Source of the DNA: Comamonadaceae bacterium OS-1
GTDB lineage: Bacteria; Pseudomonadota; Gammaproteobacteria; Burkholderiales; Burkholderiaceae_C
Direction of reading: 5' to 3'
Assembly: GCA_027923965.1 (NCBI GenBank)
Contig: AP026969.1
Location: forward strand, 1,736,001-1,800,000
DNA: 64,000 nucleotides
Shown here: positions 15,727-24,502 of the stretch, piece by piece
How positions within the stretch are numbered: position 1 is the stretch's first letter
Layout of the letters: the number at the start of each line of letters is the position of its first letter
Made by a program: the position numbers and the translations under genes
The notes under the pieces: model-generated
Databases searched by the model: none
Told to the model about the DNA's origin: nothing
The model's input: the letters and a program-made list of their open reading frames with translations, nothing else

Positions 15727-17853
15727 CTAACGCACCCGTTCCCCCGCCAGCGCCGCATGCAGTAAGCGCAGGCTGTGGGGTTCGCTGAGGAAGCGCATGT
15801 GCTCGGCGGCGCTGGGTGCCGCGCCGCCGGTGCGGCTGAGTTGCAGCACGCGCTGGCGGCGCTGTTCCCCGCGCAGGCCCTGGCCGGTGTGGCGCGGGCC
15901 CAGGGCTTGCAGGGCCAGGGTGGCCAGGCGGGGCAGGTCCGTTAACCAGGGGGTGGCGGCGGCGCGCGGAGCGTGGGCATAGCGCCAGGCTTGCTTCAGC
16001 ACTGTGGGCGACCGGCTTTCTTCGGGCACCAGCAGCCAACCGGCATCTTGCAGGCGCTGGCCCAGGCCGACGCGGCTGCTGAGTACGGTGAAGGGTACGG
16101 CCAGCAGCAGGGGCAGGCCCATGGGCAGCAGCCACAGGAGAGAGTCGGGGGCGAACCAGGCCACCGCGCCCAGCAGGCAGGCCACGGCCAGGCCCAGGGG
16201 GCCGAAGCGCTGGGCGGCATCGGTCCAGGGCAGGTCGCTGGCTTCGCGCGGGGGCGAGGTCCACTCCAGCTTCCAGCCGGTCAGGCCACCCAGCACGAAC
16301 AGGCTGTGCGCGGCCATGCGCAGCGGGGCTTGCAGCATGGACATGATGGCCTCCAGCACCGTGCTGCCCAGCAGCTTCAGGCTGCCGCCAAAGGCCGCTT
16401 GTTCACCGCGCAGCAGCACGGCCGCCAGGCCCAGCACCCGGGGCAGGGCCAGCATCAGCGCGGTGGATACCCACAGGGTGGCCACGCTGCGGCTGGACCA
16501 GAACGGGATCTCGCTGTCGTGCAGCCACAGGGCGGCACCCAGCACCACGTACAGCAGCCACAGCGGGGCCGACACGTAGGACATGGCCCCCGTGGCTAGC
16601 ATGGCGCGGTGCACCGGGCGCAGGCCGGGTTCGGTCAGCAGGCGGGCGTTTTGCAGATTGCCCTGGCACCAGCGGCGGTCGCGTTGCAGCTCGGCCAGCA
16701 GGTGCGGGGGTTGTTGTTCGTAGCTGCCTTCCAGGTCGTTGACCAGCCAGACTTCATAACCTGCACGGCGCATCAGCGCGGCTTCCACAAAGTCGTGCGA
16801 CAGGATTTCGCCCGCCAGCGCGCCCTTGCCGGGCAAGGTGGCAAGCGCGCAGTGCTGCATGAACGGGGCCACGCGGATGATGGCGTTGTGGCCCCAGTAG
16901 TGGGCCTCGCCCAGCTGCCAGAACTGCATGCCGGCGGTGAACAAACGCCCGGTGACGCGGCTGCCAAACTGCTGGCCGCGGGCGTGCAGGGTGGCGTGGC
17001 CGCAGGCGCGGGGCGCGGTTTGCAAAATGCCGGCGCGGGGGTGGGCTTCCATCAGCCGGGCCAGGGTGACCAGGGTGTCGCCGCTCATCACGCTGTCGGC
17101 ATCCATCACCACCATGTAGCGGTAGCTGCGTCCCCAGCGGCGGCAAAAGTCGGCCACGTTACCGGCCTTGCGGCGGGTGCGGTGTTGGCGCCAGCGGTAG
17201 TGCACGCGCAGCTGGCCGCCCGCACTGGCGAGCTGCTCGCGCAGGGCCTGCCAGGCGGTGAGCTCGGCGGCGCGCAGGGCGGGGTCGTTGCTGTCGGACA
17301 GCACAAACACGTCAAACAAGCGCTCGGCACCCGACGTGCTGAGCGACTCGCAGGTGGCGCGCAGCCCGGCAAATACCGTGGCCACGTCTTCGTTGCAGAT
17401 CGGCATGATGACGGCGGTGCGGGCGTCCGCAGGCAGCACGGTATGGGCCGCGCTGCGCGCCGACAGCGCATGCGGGTCGCCGCGCAGGGTGACCCAGAAG
17501 CCCATCACCGCCGTCACCGTGCCCGCCGACACCCAGGCAAACAGCAGTGCAAACAAACCCAGTTGCGCGGCCAGCAACACATCGCTGCCCGCCCCCGGCT
17601 GGGCGCGCCACAGCAGGGCGGTGGCGAACACGGTGGCGCTGGCGATCCAGAACAGCAGCCAATGGCGGCGCTGCTGGGCTGCGGCTTCCCAGGCAGGCGG
17701 CTGGCCCTGGTGCCGGGCGGCACTGGCGCGCCAGGGCGCATCGGCCGGGGCCTGCTGGCCGCGCAGGCGACCGGCCAGGCCGAGCCAGGCTTGCGCCCGC
17801 ATGGAGCCGCGCTGGATGGGGGGCATACCGGAGGAGGAAGGTGTGTGGTTCAT
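15727..17853 (-). CDS. opgH: Glucans biosynthesis glucosyltransferase H
   Basis: This ~708-residue inner-membrane family 2 glycosyltransferase carries VVMDADSVMSGDTLV (DxD), HDFVEAALMRRAGYEVW and QRDRRWCQGN (the Q/RxxRW motif), with several membrane helices on both sides of the catalytic domain. It polymerises the glucose backbone of osmoregulated periplasmic glucan from UDP-glucose and exports it. It is shorter than the enteric protein, mainly at the N-terminus. ATG 17853 overlaps the opgG stop (ATGA). A broken copy of its last codons lies at 14098-14186. Confidence 0.95.
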   Translation of the reverse strand: MNHTPSSSGMPPIQRGSMRAQAWLGLAGRLRGQQAPADAPWRASAARHQGQPPAWEAAAQQRRHWLLFWIASATVFATALLWRAQPGAGSDVLLAAQLGLFALLFAWVSAGTVTAVMGFWVTLRGDPHALSARSAAHTVLPADARTAVIMPICNEDVATVFAGLRATCESLSTSGAERLFDVFVLSDSNDPALRAAELTAWQALREQLASAGGQLRVHYRWRQHRTRRKAGNVADFCRRWGRSYRYMVVMDADSVMSGDTLVTLARLMEAHPRAGILQTAPRACGHATLHARGQQFGSRVTGRLFTAGMQFWQLGEAHYWGHNAIIRVAPFMQHCALATLPGKGALAGEILSHDFVEAALMRRAGYEVWLVNDLEGSYEQQPPHLLAELQRDRRWCQGNLQNARLLTEPGLRPVHRAMLATGAMSYVSAPLWLLYVVLGAALWLHDSEIPFWSSRSVATLWVSTALMLALPRVLGLAAVLLRGEQAAFGGSLKLLGSTVLEAIMSMLQAPLRMAAHSLFVLGGLTGWKLEWTSPPREASDLPWTDAAQRFGPLGLAVACLLGAVAWFAPDSLLWLLPMGLPLLLAVPFTVLSSRVGLGQRLQDAGWLLVPEESRSPTVLKQAWRYAHAPRAAATPWLTDLPRLATLALQALGPRHTGQGLRGEQRRQRVLQLSRTGGAAPSAAEHMRFLSEPHSLRLLHAALAGERVR

Positions 17854-19376
17854 GGGGCAACCTGGATGTAGGTCCATGTCTCACTGACCGTTTGGGGGCC
17901 AGTGCTGGACGGGGCGGTCAAAAAGGCGCGCAACTCCACCGGTTGCGCAGGGTTCAGCGTTTGCACGCGCAGGGCCATGCGCCAGGACCCGGTGGCTCCA
18001 ACAGCATTGATGCGGTACACGTTGGATTCGGTGATTCGGCCATTGCTGTTGGCGCTGGCTACGGCCTTGAGCTCGCCCGTGCTGGGCAGGGCCGGGCCGG
18101 TGAAGTCCACGATGTACTGCTGCTCGTTCTTCGCCAGGGTGGCAAAGCTGTGGCCGACGCGGGTTTGCGCCCCCCAGGCCTGGGGGGGACGCTGCTGGGC
18201 ATCGCCCTGCCAGTCCACCCGCCAGGCAATGTCCAGCGGCTGGCCGGGGGCGGGCAGGGTGGCGGGCACCCAGTAGGCGACGATGTTGTCGTGGGTTTCG
18301 TCCGGCGTGGGCAGTTGCACCAGCTCGACCCGGCCCGCGCCCCAGTCGCCCAGCGGCGTGACCCAGGCCGAGGGGCGGCGCTCGTAACTGGCTTCGGTGT
18401 CTTCGTAGCTGGCGAAGCTGCGGTCGCGCTGCATCAGGCCAAAGCCTTTGGGCGCGCGGGTGGTGAAGGACGTGACCAGCGGGCTGCGCGGGTTTTGCAG
18501 GGGCCGCCACAGCCATTCGCCTTCGCCGCTGGCCAGCATCAGGCCGTCGGAGTCGTGCACCTCGGGGCGAAAGTCGGTGCGGCTGGGCTGGTTTTCGCCA
18601 AAGCTGAACATGCTGGTCAGCGGGGCGATACCGAGGGTGCGGATGGGATTCTTCGGTGTATCACGCAGGTACAGCCGGGCTTTGACGCTCATGCGCGTCG
18701 TGGTGCCGGGCTCGATCTCGAAGCGGTAGACACCGGACACGCGGGGCGAGTCCAGCAGGGCCAGCACGGTCATGGCGGTGGCACCGGCTTTGGGGCGCTC
18801 AATCCAGAAGTCGGTGAAGCGGGGGAATTCTTCCGGCCCGCCGCCCGCCGTGTCTACCGCCAGCCCACGGGCCGACAGGCCGTAGTGCAGCCCGGCGCTG
18901 AGGGCGCGGAAGTAGCTGGCCCCCTGGAACACCACCAGTTCGTCCTTGTAGGCGGGGTTGTTCAGCGGGTAGTGCACACGGAAACCGGCGTGGCCAATAT
19001 CGCCCCAGGTGGCGGGCTGCAGGGTGTTGGCCCCGTAGCTGAAATCCTTGGGGTTGAAGGTGAAGGGGCGCTCACCTTCGGGGGTGATCTCGTGCAGGCG
19101 CACCGGTTCGGTCTGGTACTTGCCCAGGTGGAAGAACATCAGCTCGAACGGCAGTTGCTCGGCCCGCCAAGCGGCCTGCTCGGGCTTGAAGCGGATGTCG
19201 CGCATCTGGTCGTAGGTGAGCTTGCGCAGCACATCCGGCGTGCGGCTGGGCACGGGGCTGTACGGCTGAGCGGCCAGCGCACGGGCGCGTTCGCCCACAG
19301 AGTCGAAATCGGTGGCCATGACCACCAACGGGATGGCCAGCGCGAGCGCGGCCAGGGAGCGGTTCAGACATTGCAT
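17850..19376 (-). CDS. opgG: Periplasmic glucans biosynthesis protein G
   Basis: This ~508-residue protein has a signal peptide (MQCLNRSLAALALAIPLVVMA) followed by FDSVGERARALAAQPY and YDQMRDIRFKP, both OpgG/MdoG hallmarks. It contains GHAGFRVHYPLNNPAYKDE and FWIERPKAG. It acts in the periplasm on branching or release of the glucan backbone made by OpgH. The ATG at 19376 is chosen over a TTG two codons upstream. A sigma54-like -24/-12 element lies 14-28 bases before the ATG. opgG-opgH form a coupled operon. Confidence 0.95.
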   Translation of the reverse strand: MQCLNRSLAALALAIPLVVMATDFDSVGERARALAAQPYSPVPSRTPDVLRKLTYDQMRDIRFKPEQAAWRAEQLPFELMFFHLGKYQTEPVRLHEITPEGERPFTFNPKDFSYGANTLQPATWGDIGHAGFRVHYPLNNPAYKDELVVFQGASYFRALSAGLHYGLSARGLAVDTAGGGPEEFPRFTDFWIERPKAGATAMTVLALLDSPRVSGVYRFEIEPGTTTRMSVKARLYLRDTPKNPIRTLGIAPLTSMFSFGENQPSRTDFRPEVHDSDGLMLASGEGEWLWRPLQNPRSPLVTSFTTRAPKGFGLMQRDRSFASYEDTEASYERRPSAWVTPLGDWGAGRVELVQLPTPDETHDNIVAYWVPATLPAPGQPLDIAWRVDWQGDAQQRPPQAWGAQTRVGHSFATLAKNEQQYIVDFTGPALPSTGELKAVASANSNGRITESNVYRINAVGATGSWRMALRVQTLNPAQPVELRAFLTAPSSTGPQTVSETWTYIQVAP

Positions 19377-19389
19377 GCCCAAACCTAGT

Positions 19390-19404
19390 GCAAACCCTAG
19401 GCCA
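19390..19404 (-). promoter_or_regulatory. Sigma54-type -24/-12 candidate upstream of opgG
   Basis: On the minus strand TGGC (19404-19401) and TTGC (19393-19390) give GG-N10-GC, the invariant sigma54 spacing. Transcription would begin near 19378, almost at the ATG, leaving little or no leader. That is a weakness of the call. The next gene upstream encodes a sigma54-dependent activator. Confidence 0.4.
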
Positions 19405-19424
19405 GTGTGAAAAAAACTTTCAGA

Positions 19425-19538
19425 TCAAGCACTTAGCCTGTTTTTCGCATGTGTAGCAAGATGTAGGGGCCGGCAAAGCGTCGCTGATTGGCGACAGGCC
19501 CCGGCAGCCAGCCCCACGCACAGGTCGTAAGTGCTTGA
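19425..19538. repeat. 11-bp inverted repeat flanking the opgG upstream region
   Basis: TCAAGCACTTA (19425-19435) and TAAGTGCTTGA (19528-19538) are exact reverse complements 92 bases apart. They bracket most of the 186-base gap between opgG and the glrR-like gene, and one GlrR-like box lies between them. The region could also hold a small RNA, but I see no clear promoter-terminator pair for one. Confidence 0.5.
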
Positions 19539-19606
19539 CTTCTAGAAGAAAACCCGTTGTCGCTAGCGGGCGACAGGCGGCTCGGGGAGGTCGCTGTTTT
19601 GCGACT
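19479..19606. promoter_or_regulatory. Three GlrR-like boxes (TGTC-N10-GACA type)
   Basis: 19558-19575 is an exact TGTC-N10-GACA. 19479-19496 matches 7 of 8 positions (CGTC-N10-GACA), and 19589-19606 matches 6 of 8. TGTC-N10-GACA is the site bound by E. coli GlrR upstream of glmY. Here they sit about 110, 190 and 220 bases upstream of the inferred opgG start point, typical enhancer distances. Two overlap the 3' end of the glrR-like gene. Confidence 0.5.
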
Positions 19607-20987
19607 CGGGACCCGCATCGCCCCGGAACAATCCCGGGGTCAGCCCATGTTTTTGCAGCAGCCGGTAGAACTCGGTGCGGTTGCGCTCGGCCAGCCGGGC
19701 GGCATCGGCCACCTGGCCGTCGGTGAGCTTGAGCAGGCCCACCAGGTAGTCGCGCTCGAAGCGGTTGCGGGCCTCGGTAAAGCCCAGCACCTCCACCGTG
19801 GGTACGCGCAGCGCCCGCTGCACCAGGGCCAGCGGCACCAACGGGGTGGTACATAGCGCGCAGACCTGCTCCACCACGTTGTGCAACTGCCGCACATTGC
19901 CCGGCCAGGCGGCGGTGGACAGTTGGCCCAGTGCATCGGGTGCAAAGCCTTTCAGTGGCTTGTGGTACTTGCTGGCCAGGCGCTGCAAAAAGTGCTGGGC
20001 CAGCAGGGCAATGTCTTCGCGCCGCTCGGCCAGCGGCGGCAGGGTGAGGGTGACCACGTTGAGGCGGTAGTACAGGTCTTCGCGAAAGTCGCCGCTGGCC
20101 AGGGCGGCCTCCAGGTCGCGGTGGGTGGCCGAGACGATGCGCACGTCCACGTCGATGGACTGTTGCGCGCCCACGGGCCGCACCTGGCGCTCTTGCAGCA
20201 CGCGCAGCAGCTTGACCTGCAGGGCGGGCGGCATGTCGCCAATCTCGTCCAGAAACAGGCTGCCGCCGTGGGCGCTCTGGAACAGGCCCCGGTGGTGCGC
20301 CACCGCGCCGGTAAACGCGCCCTTGACGTGGCCAAACAGCTCGGACTCCAGCAGCGCCTCGGGGATGGCGCTGCAGTTCACCGCCACAAACGGGCCGTGG
20401 GCGCGCGGGCTGGCGCGGTGGATGGCGCGGGCCAGCAGTTCCTTGCCGCTGCCGCTCTCACCCCGGATCAACACCGAGGCATCGCTGGGCGCGACCAGCC
20501 GGGCCTCGGCCAGCACCTCGTCCATCACGGCCGAGCGGCTGACGATGTCTTCGCGCCACACCTCGCCCGCCGAGCCCGGCAGGGGCCGCGCCGTGGCCGA
20601 CACCGCCAGCGCCCGGCTGACCGCCGCCAGCAGTTCCTGCCCGTCAAACGGCTTGGTCAGGTAGCTGAACACCCCGCGCAGCGTGGCATCCACCGCGTCG
20701 GGGATGCTGCCGTGGGCGGTGAGCAAAATCACTGGCAGGCCGGGCAGGCGGGCCTGCACCGCGTCGAACAGGGTCAGGCCGTCCATGCCGGGCAGTCGCA
20801 CATCGCTTAGCACCAGTTGCGGCCGCAGCACTTCCAGCCGCGCCAGTGCCGCTTCGGCGCTGGCCACGGCGGTGACCTGGTGGCCGGCCGCGCCCAGGCG
20901 CAGCGACAGCAGGCGCAGCATGTCGGCATCGTCGTCGACCACCAGGATCTGCACGCTGGGCGCGCTCTGTAGGCGGGCCGGGCTCAT
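19563..20987 (-). CDS. glrR: Sigma54-dependent response regulator, GlrR/QseF type
   Basis: This 474-residue protein has a receiver domain (residues ~13-125, phosphoacceptor Asp62 in LSDVRLPGMDG) and an AAA+ domain with Walker A GESGSGKE (~186-193), GAFTGA and Walker B SLFLDEIGD. It ends in a Fis-type helix-turn-helix (VADAARLAERNRTEFYRLL). The segment HGSIPDAVDATLRGVFSYLTK matches GlrR closely. Its partner kinase and a QseG-like lipoprotein are the two genes upstream, joined by overlaps. It should activate sigma54 promoters; opgG is a candidate target. Confidence 0.92.
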   Translation of the reverse strand: MSPARLQSAPSVQILVVDDDADMLRLLSLRLGAAGHQVTAVASAEAALARLEVLRPQLVLSDVRLPGMDGLTLFDAVQARLPGLPVILLTAHGSIPDAVDATLRGVFSYLTKPFDGQELLAAVSRALAVSATARPLPGSAGEVWREDIVSRSAVMDEVLAEARLVAPSDASVLIRGESGSGKELLARAIHRASPRAHGPFVAVNCSAIPEALLESELFGHVKGAFTGAVAHHRGLFQSAHGGSLFLDEIGDMPPALQVKLLRVLQERQVRPVGAQQSIDVDVRIVSATHRDLEAALASGDFREDLYYRLNVVTLTLPPLAERREDIALLAQHFLQRLASKYHKPLKGFAPDALGQLSTAAWPGNVRQLHNVVEQVCALCTTPLVPLALVQRALRVPTVEVLGFTEARNRFERDYLVGLLKLTDGQVADAARLAERNRTEFYRLLQKHGLTPGLFRGDAGPESQNSDLPEPPVAR

Positions 20988-21580
20988 GGTGCTTTGCCCG
21001 CGCTGTTGCGCGGGGCCAGCGAGCGCTCAATGGCCTTCAGGGCCTCCAGCTGCTCGGTGAGCTGGTCGATGCGGCGCTGGCTGTCGCGCAGTTGCTGGGT
21101 CTGCCGGTTGATTTGTTCGTCCAGGCGTTTTTGCTCGGTGGCGCGGGCCGCCAGCAGGCGCGCCCAGTCGAACCAGGGCAGTGCCGCTGGGTCGGTGGCG
21201 GCCTGCACGGCTTCCAGCTGTGCCAGGGCCTTGGCGGCATCGCCGGGGTTGCGGGTGTGCAGCCAGACCAGTGCCAGGTGCACCGCGCTGGCCGGTGTAG
21301 GGGGTTCGGCGGCGATGCGGGCGGCGATGGCGGGCAGCACGTCGGGGGCCGTCTGGCGCAATTGGTCTTGCCAGCGCAGCAGATCTTGCCCGGCCAGGGC
21401 GCTAGGGTCGGGCGTGGGCAGCACCGGGGGTGGCTGCACCACTGGCGGCAGTGGTGCAGGCGGAATGTGCACCGGCGTGACCGGGCGCGGTGCGTCCGTA
21501 AAAACCGGGGGCAGCGGGCTGGCACAGGCCGCCAGCACCAGCAGGCTGGCGGTGCAAAGCCATCGCAATAGGTCAGTCAT
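20984..21580 (-). CDS. QseG-like outer-membrane lipoprotein
   Basis: This ~198-residue protein has a signal with lipobox LAAC, a proline-rich linker (~25-60), helical repeats in the middle and a C-terminal coiled coil (EQINRQTQQLRDSQRRIDQLTEQLEALK). Its position between the sensor kinase and the response regulator matches QseG of enteric bacteria, a lipoprotein needed for the kinase's activity, although the sequence itself is weakly conserved. ATG 21580 lies inside the kinase stop region. Its own stop overlaps the glrR start. Confidence 0.75.
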   Translation of the reverse strand: MTDLLRWLCTASLLVLAACASPLPPVFTDAPRPVTPVHIPPAPLPPVVQPPPVLPTPDPSALAGQDLLRWQDQLRQTAPDVLPAIAARIAAEPPTPASAVHLALVWLHTRNPGDAAKALAQLEAVQAATDPAALPWFDWARLLAARATEQKRLDEQINRQTQQLRDSQRRIDQLTEQLEALKAIERSLAPRNSAGKAP

Positions 21581-23036
21581 GGTTGGCATCCAGGGGTAAA
21601 AGTATGCGGAAGCAGGCACCGCCCGCGTCGGCCATCAGCTGCACGCGGCCACCGTGGGCGGCGACCTGCTCGCGCACGATGGCCAGGCCGATGCCGCTGC
21701 CGCGCGGCGGGGCGCTGAGGGTACTGCTGTTGTGGGGCGGCGGCTGGGTGCTGCCCCGGTAAAACGGGTCGAAGATGTGTTCGCGGTCGGCGGCGGCGAT
21801 GCCGGGGCCGTCGTCGTTGATCTGCAGGGCGATGTGCCGCTCGTCGCTGCTGCCCAGCAGGCCCACCCACCAGCGGATACGCCCGCCCGCCGGGCTGAAC
21901 CGGATGGCGTTGGACAGCAAATTGCCCAGCGCCATGCCCAGTCGCTCCGGGTCCACCGGGTGGCTCAGCGTGGCATCGCCTTCCACCACCACGGCCAGGC
22001 TGCGGGCCTGCCAGCTCAGGCGCTGTGCCTGCACCACGTCTTCCACCAGGCTGTGCAGCAGGGTGGGGCGGCGCTGCAACTGCCGGGCATCGAAGGCGGC
22101 GGCGTTGTAGCGCAGCAGGTCTTCAATCTGTTGCTGCAACACGCTGGTGTTGTGCTGCAGGATGGCGACGATCTCGGCCTGCTCGGCACCCAGTGCGCCG
22201 CCCACGCCCTCGCTCAACAGAGCCACGCCTTCGCGCAGGGCGGCCAGCGGGGTTTTGAGCTCGTGCGAGGTGTGGCGCAGAAAGCGGGCCTTGTCTTCGT
22301 CCAGCTCGGTCAGGCGCAGGCGCAACCAGTCGAGCTGGCGGCCCAGGCTGGCCAGGTCGGACGGGCCGCGGATCACCACCGGCTCGCTCAAGCGTCCTTC
22401 GCCCAACGCCACGATGGCCGCGCCCAGGCGGCGCAGCGGCTGGGTCAGCCACAGCCCAAAGGCCAGCGCCGCCGCGGCCGCCGCCACGATGGCCACCAGC
22501 ACCTGCTGCACCTGGCGGTTGCGTTGGGATTCCAGCGCGTCCTGCACCTCCTGGTTGTGCTCGGCAATGCTTTGCTGCACCTGCAGCGTCAGCCCGCGCG
22601 AGATGCCGTCCAGCGTGCGGAACTCGGCCGCCACCGCCTCGCCCCGGGCTGCCAGGGCCAGCCGCCCGTCGGCCAGCTGGCTGCGCACCCGCACCACCGA
22701 GGCCAGCCATTGCTGGGCCAGCTTGGCGGTGGGCGGGTACTGGCCCAGCGGCAAGAGCATGGCCTGGGCCTGGTTGGCGGCATCGTCAAAACGCTGGCGC
22801 AACGCGTCGTCGCCCAGCACCAGGTACTGGCGGGCGGCGCGCTCCATGTCTGTACTGCGCTCGGCCAGGCCGCGGGTGGACAGGTTGAGCTGCACGCTCT
22901 GCTGCCCGGCCTCGCGGCTTTGGGCCAGCACCCCTTGCAGCGCCTGCAAACCGCTGAGCGACACCGCGCCCAGCAGCAGCGCAATCAGCACGAAGGCGAA
23001 CAGCAGCAGTTGGCGGAAGGAGGCGCGTAGGGTCAA
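21573..23036 (-). CDS. glrK: Sensor histidine kinase, GlrK/QseE type
   Basis: The protein has an N-terminal membrane helix (FRQLLLFAFVLIALLLGAVSL), a ~150-residue helical periplasmic domain, a second helix (~178-198), HAMP, an H-box FLRHTSHELKTPLAALREG (His ~258) and an ATPase domain with N box GNLLSNAIRFSP, DDGPGI and GSGIGLAIV. The choice of start is uncertain. TTG 23036 has AGGAG nine bases upstream and gives ~487 residues; ATG 23141 would add 35 residues without membrane character. It should phosphorylate the GlrR-like regulator encoded in the same operon. Confidence 0.88.
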   Translation of the reverse strand: MTLRASFRQLLLFAFVLIALLLGAVSLSGLQALQGVLAQSREAGQQSVQLNLSTRGLAERSTDMERAARQYLVLGDDALRQRFDDAANQAQAMLLPLGQYPPTAKLAQQWLASVVRVRSQLADGRLALAARGEAVAAEFRTLDGISRGLTLQVQQSIAEHNQEVQDALESQRNRQVQQVLVAIVAAAAAALAFGLWLTQPLRRLGAAIVALGEGRLSEPVVIRGPSDLASLGRQLDWLRLRLTELDEDKARFLRHTSHELKTPLAALREGVALLSEGVGGALGAEQAEIVAILQHNTSVLQQQIEDLLRYNAAAFDARQLQRRPTLLHSLVEDVVQAQRLSWQARSLAVVVEGDATLSHPVDPERLGMALGNLLSNAIRFSPAGGRIRWWVGLLGSSDERHIALQINDDGPGIAAADREHIFDPFYRGSTQPPPHNSSTLSAPPRGSGIGLAIVREQVAAHGGRVQLMADAGGACFRILLPLDANHD

Positions 23037-23178
23037 ATCGGAAGGACTCCTGGGCTGGTGGCGTGGTGCCGCGGCCAGTATAAAAGAGTGTGCTGCACTG
23101 CAACATTGGAGTGCCCCCAGTAGGGCTATGCTGGATTGCAAGGCATCCGAAAGCTGCTTTTAAATTTACAAGATTTTT

Positions 23179-23220
23179 AGGCACTCTGTGCTTATCCAGT
23201 AAGCGTGAGCAGCTATTTAT
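23179..23220 (+). repeat. Dispersed hairpin repeat, copy 4
   Basis: The core is GTGCTTAT-CC-AGTAAGCGTGAGCAGC followed by TATTTAT. It lies in the divergent gap between the kinase gene and the YcaQ-like gene, 28 bases before the latter's ATG, so here it is upstream of a gene rather than after a stop. Confidence 0.6.
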
Positions 23221-23247
23221 TCCATAGTAAACACCATACCAACCCCG

Positions 23248-24474
23248 ATGCAGACTCTGACGCTCCCCCAAGCCCGTAACCTGCACCTGGCCGCCCAGGG
23301 CCTGCTCACCACGCCGCGCCGCAAGGCCACGCCCAGCGACCTGCGCCAGTGCATCCAGCGCATGCAGTTGCTGCAGATCGACACCATCAGCGTGGTGGCG
23401 CGCAGCCCCTACCTGGTGCTGTTTTCGCGGCTGGGCAGCTACCCGCAGGCCTGGCTGGATGCGGCCCTGGCCAGCGGCCAGTTGTTTGAAACCTGGGCCC
23501 ACGAGGCCTGCTTTGCGCCGGTGGAAGACCTGTTGCTGCACCGCAGCTACAACCAGGGCACCCGCCGCCATTGGGGTCTGATCAACGGGCAGTCGGTCCA
23601 GGCCCGCCAGCGCTCCGAGCTCGATGCGTTGCTGGCCCACATCGGCACAAACGGCCCCGTCAAGTCCTCCGCGTTCGCCCGTACCGATGGCAAAACCGGC
23701 GGCGGCTGGTGGGACCGCAAGGACGAAAAGCGCTGGCTAGAGGCCCTGTTTGCCAGCGGCGAGCTGATGGTGGCCCGCCGCGACAGCTTCCAGCGCGTCT
23801 ACGATCTGGCCCACCGCGTGCACCCCCACCTCAGCGATGCGCCACTGCCCGCTGCCGCCGAGGTGCACACCGGCTTTGTAGAAAAAGCCATCCTCGCCCT
23901 GGGCATCACCCAGGCCCGCTGGGTCCACGACTACTTCCGCCAAAAGCCGCGCCTCAAGGATGCCGACCTGGACGCGCTGGTGGCGCAAGGTGTGGTGCAG
24001 CGCGTGGAAGTGCAGGGCTGGACGGCCCCCGGCTACGTGCACCACCAGCACACCGAGCTTTTAGAGAAAGCCGTTACAGGCCAACTCCGCGCCACCCACA
24101 CCACGCTGTTGTCGCCCTTCGACCCGGTGGTCTGGGACCGCGAACGCGCCTCCGCCCTGTGGGGCTTTGACTACCGCATCGAGTGCTACACGCCCGAGGA
24201 AAAGCGCACCTACGGCTACTTCGTGCTGCCCATCCTGCACCGCGGGGCGCTGGTGGGGCGGCTGGACGCCAAGGCGCACCGGGCGCAGGGGGTGTTTGAG
24301 GTGAAGGCGCTGTTTGTGGAGGAGGGGGTCAAGTTGAGCGACACCGCAGTAAAGGCCGTGGCGGAGGCGATCCAGCGCTGCGCGGAATGGCACGGCACGC
24401 CGGAGGTGCAGGTGGGGCGGGTGGTGCCGGAGGGGGTGGGGGAGCGGTTGCGCGGCGCGCTGGGCAATCATTAA
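23248..24474 (+). CDS. YcaQ/AlkX-type winged-helix DNA glycosylase
   Basis: This 408-residue protein belongs to the HTH_42 family. It has the catalytic-type motif LLQIDTISVVARSPYLVLFSR (QxD, about residues 47-49) and three winged-helix modules with GWTAPGYVH and LLSPFDPVVWDRERA. E. coli YcaQ (AlkX) unhooks DNA interstrand crosslinks made by nitrogen mustards. The function is transferred from that family; the substrate range here is unknown. It is a single gene transcribed away from the kinase operon. Confidence 0.88.
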   Translation: MQTLTLPQARNLHLAAQGLLTTPRRKATPSDLRQCIQRMQLLQIDTISVVARSPYLVLFSRLGSYPQAWLDAALASGQLFETWAHEACFAPVEDLLLHRSYNQGTRRHWGLINGQSVQARQRSELDALLAHIGTNGPVKSSAFARTDGKTGGGWWDRKDEKRWLEALFASGELMVARRDSFQRVYDLAHRVHPHLSDAPLPAAAEVHTGFVEKAILALGITQARWVHDYFRQKPRLKDADLDALVAQGVVQRVEVQGWTAPGYVHHQHTELLEKAVTGQLRATHTTLLSPFDPVVWDRERASALWGFDYRIECYTPEEKRTYGYFVLPILHRGALVGRLDAKAHRAQGVFEVKALFVEEGVKLSDTAVKAVAEAIQRCAEWHGTPEVQVGRVVPEGVGERLRGALGNH

Positions 24475-24502
24475 CGCCGGAGCCGCAATGCCGGTGTGTC
24501 GC

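Noticed and set aside
19377..19562. A GlmY-like small RNA in the gap next to the glrR-like gene
   Set aside because: The boxes invite this idea, but I found no convincing promoter plus terminator pair for a separate transcript; opgG is the simpler target.
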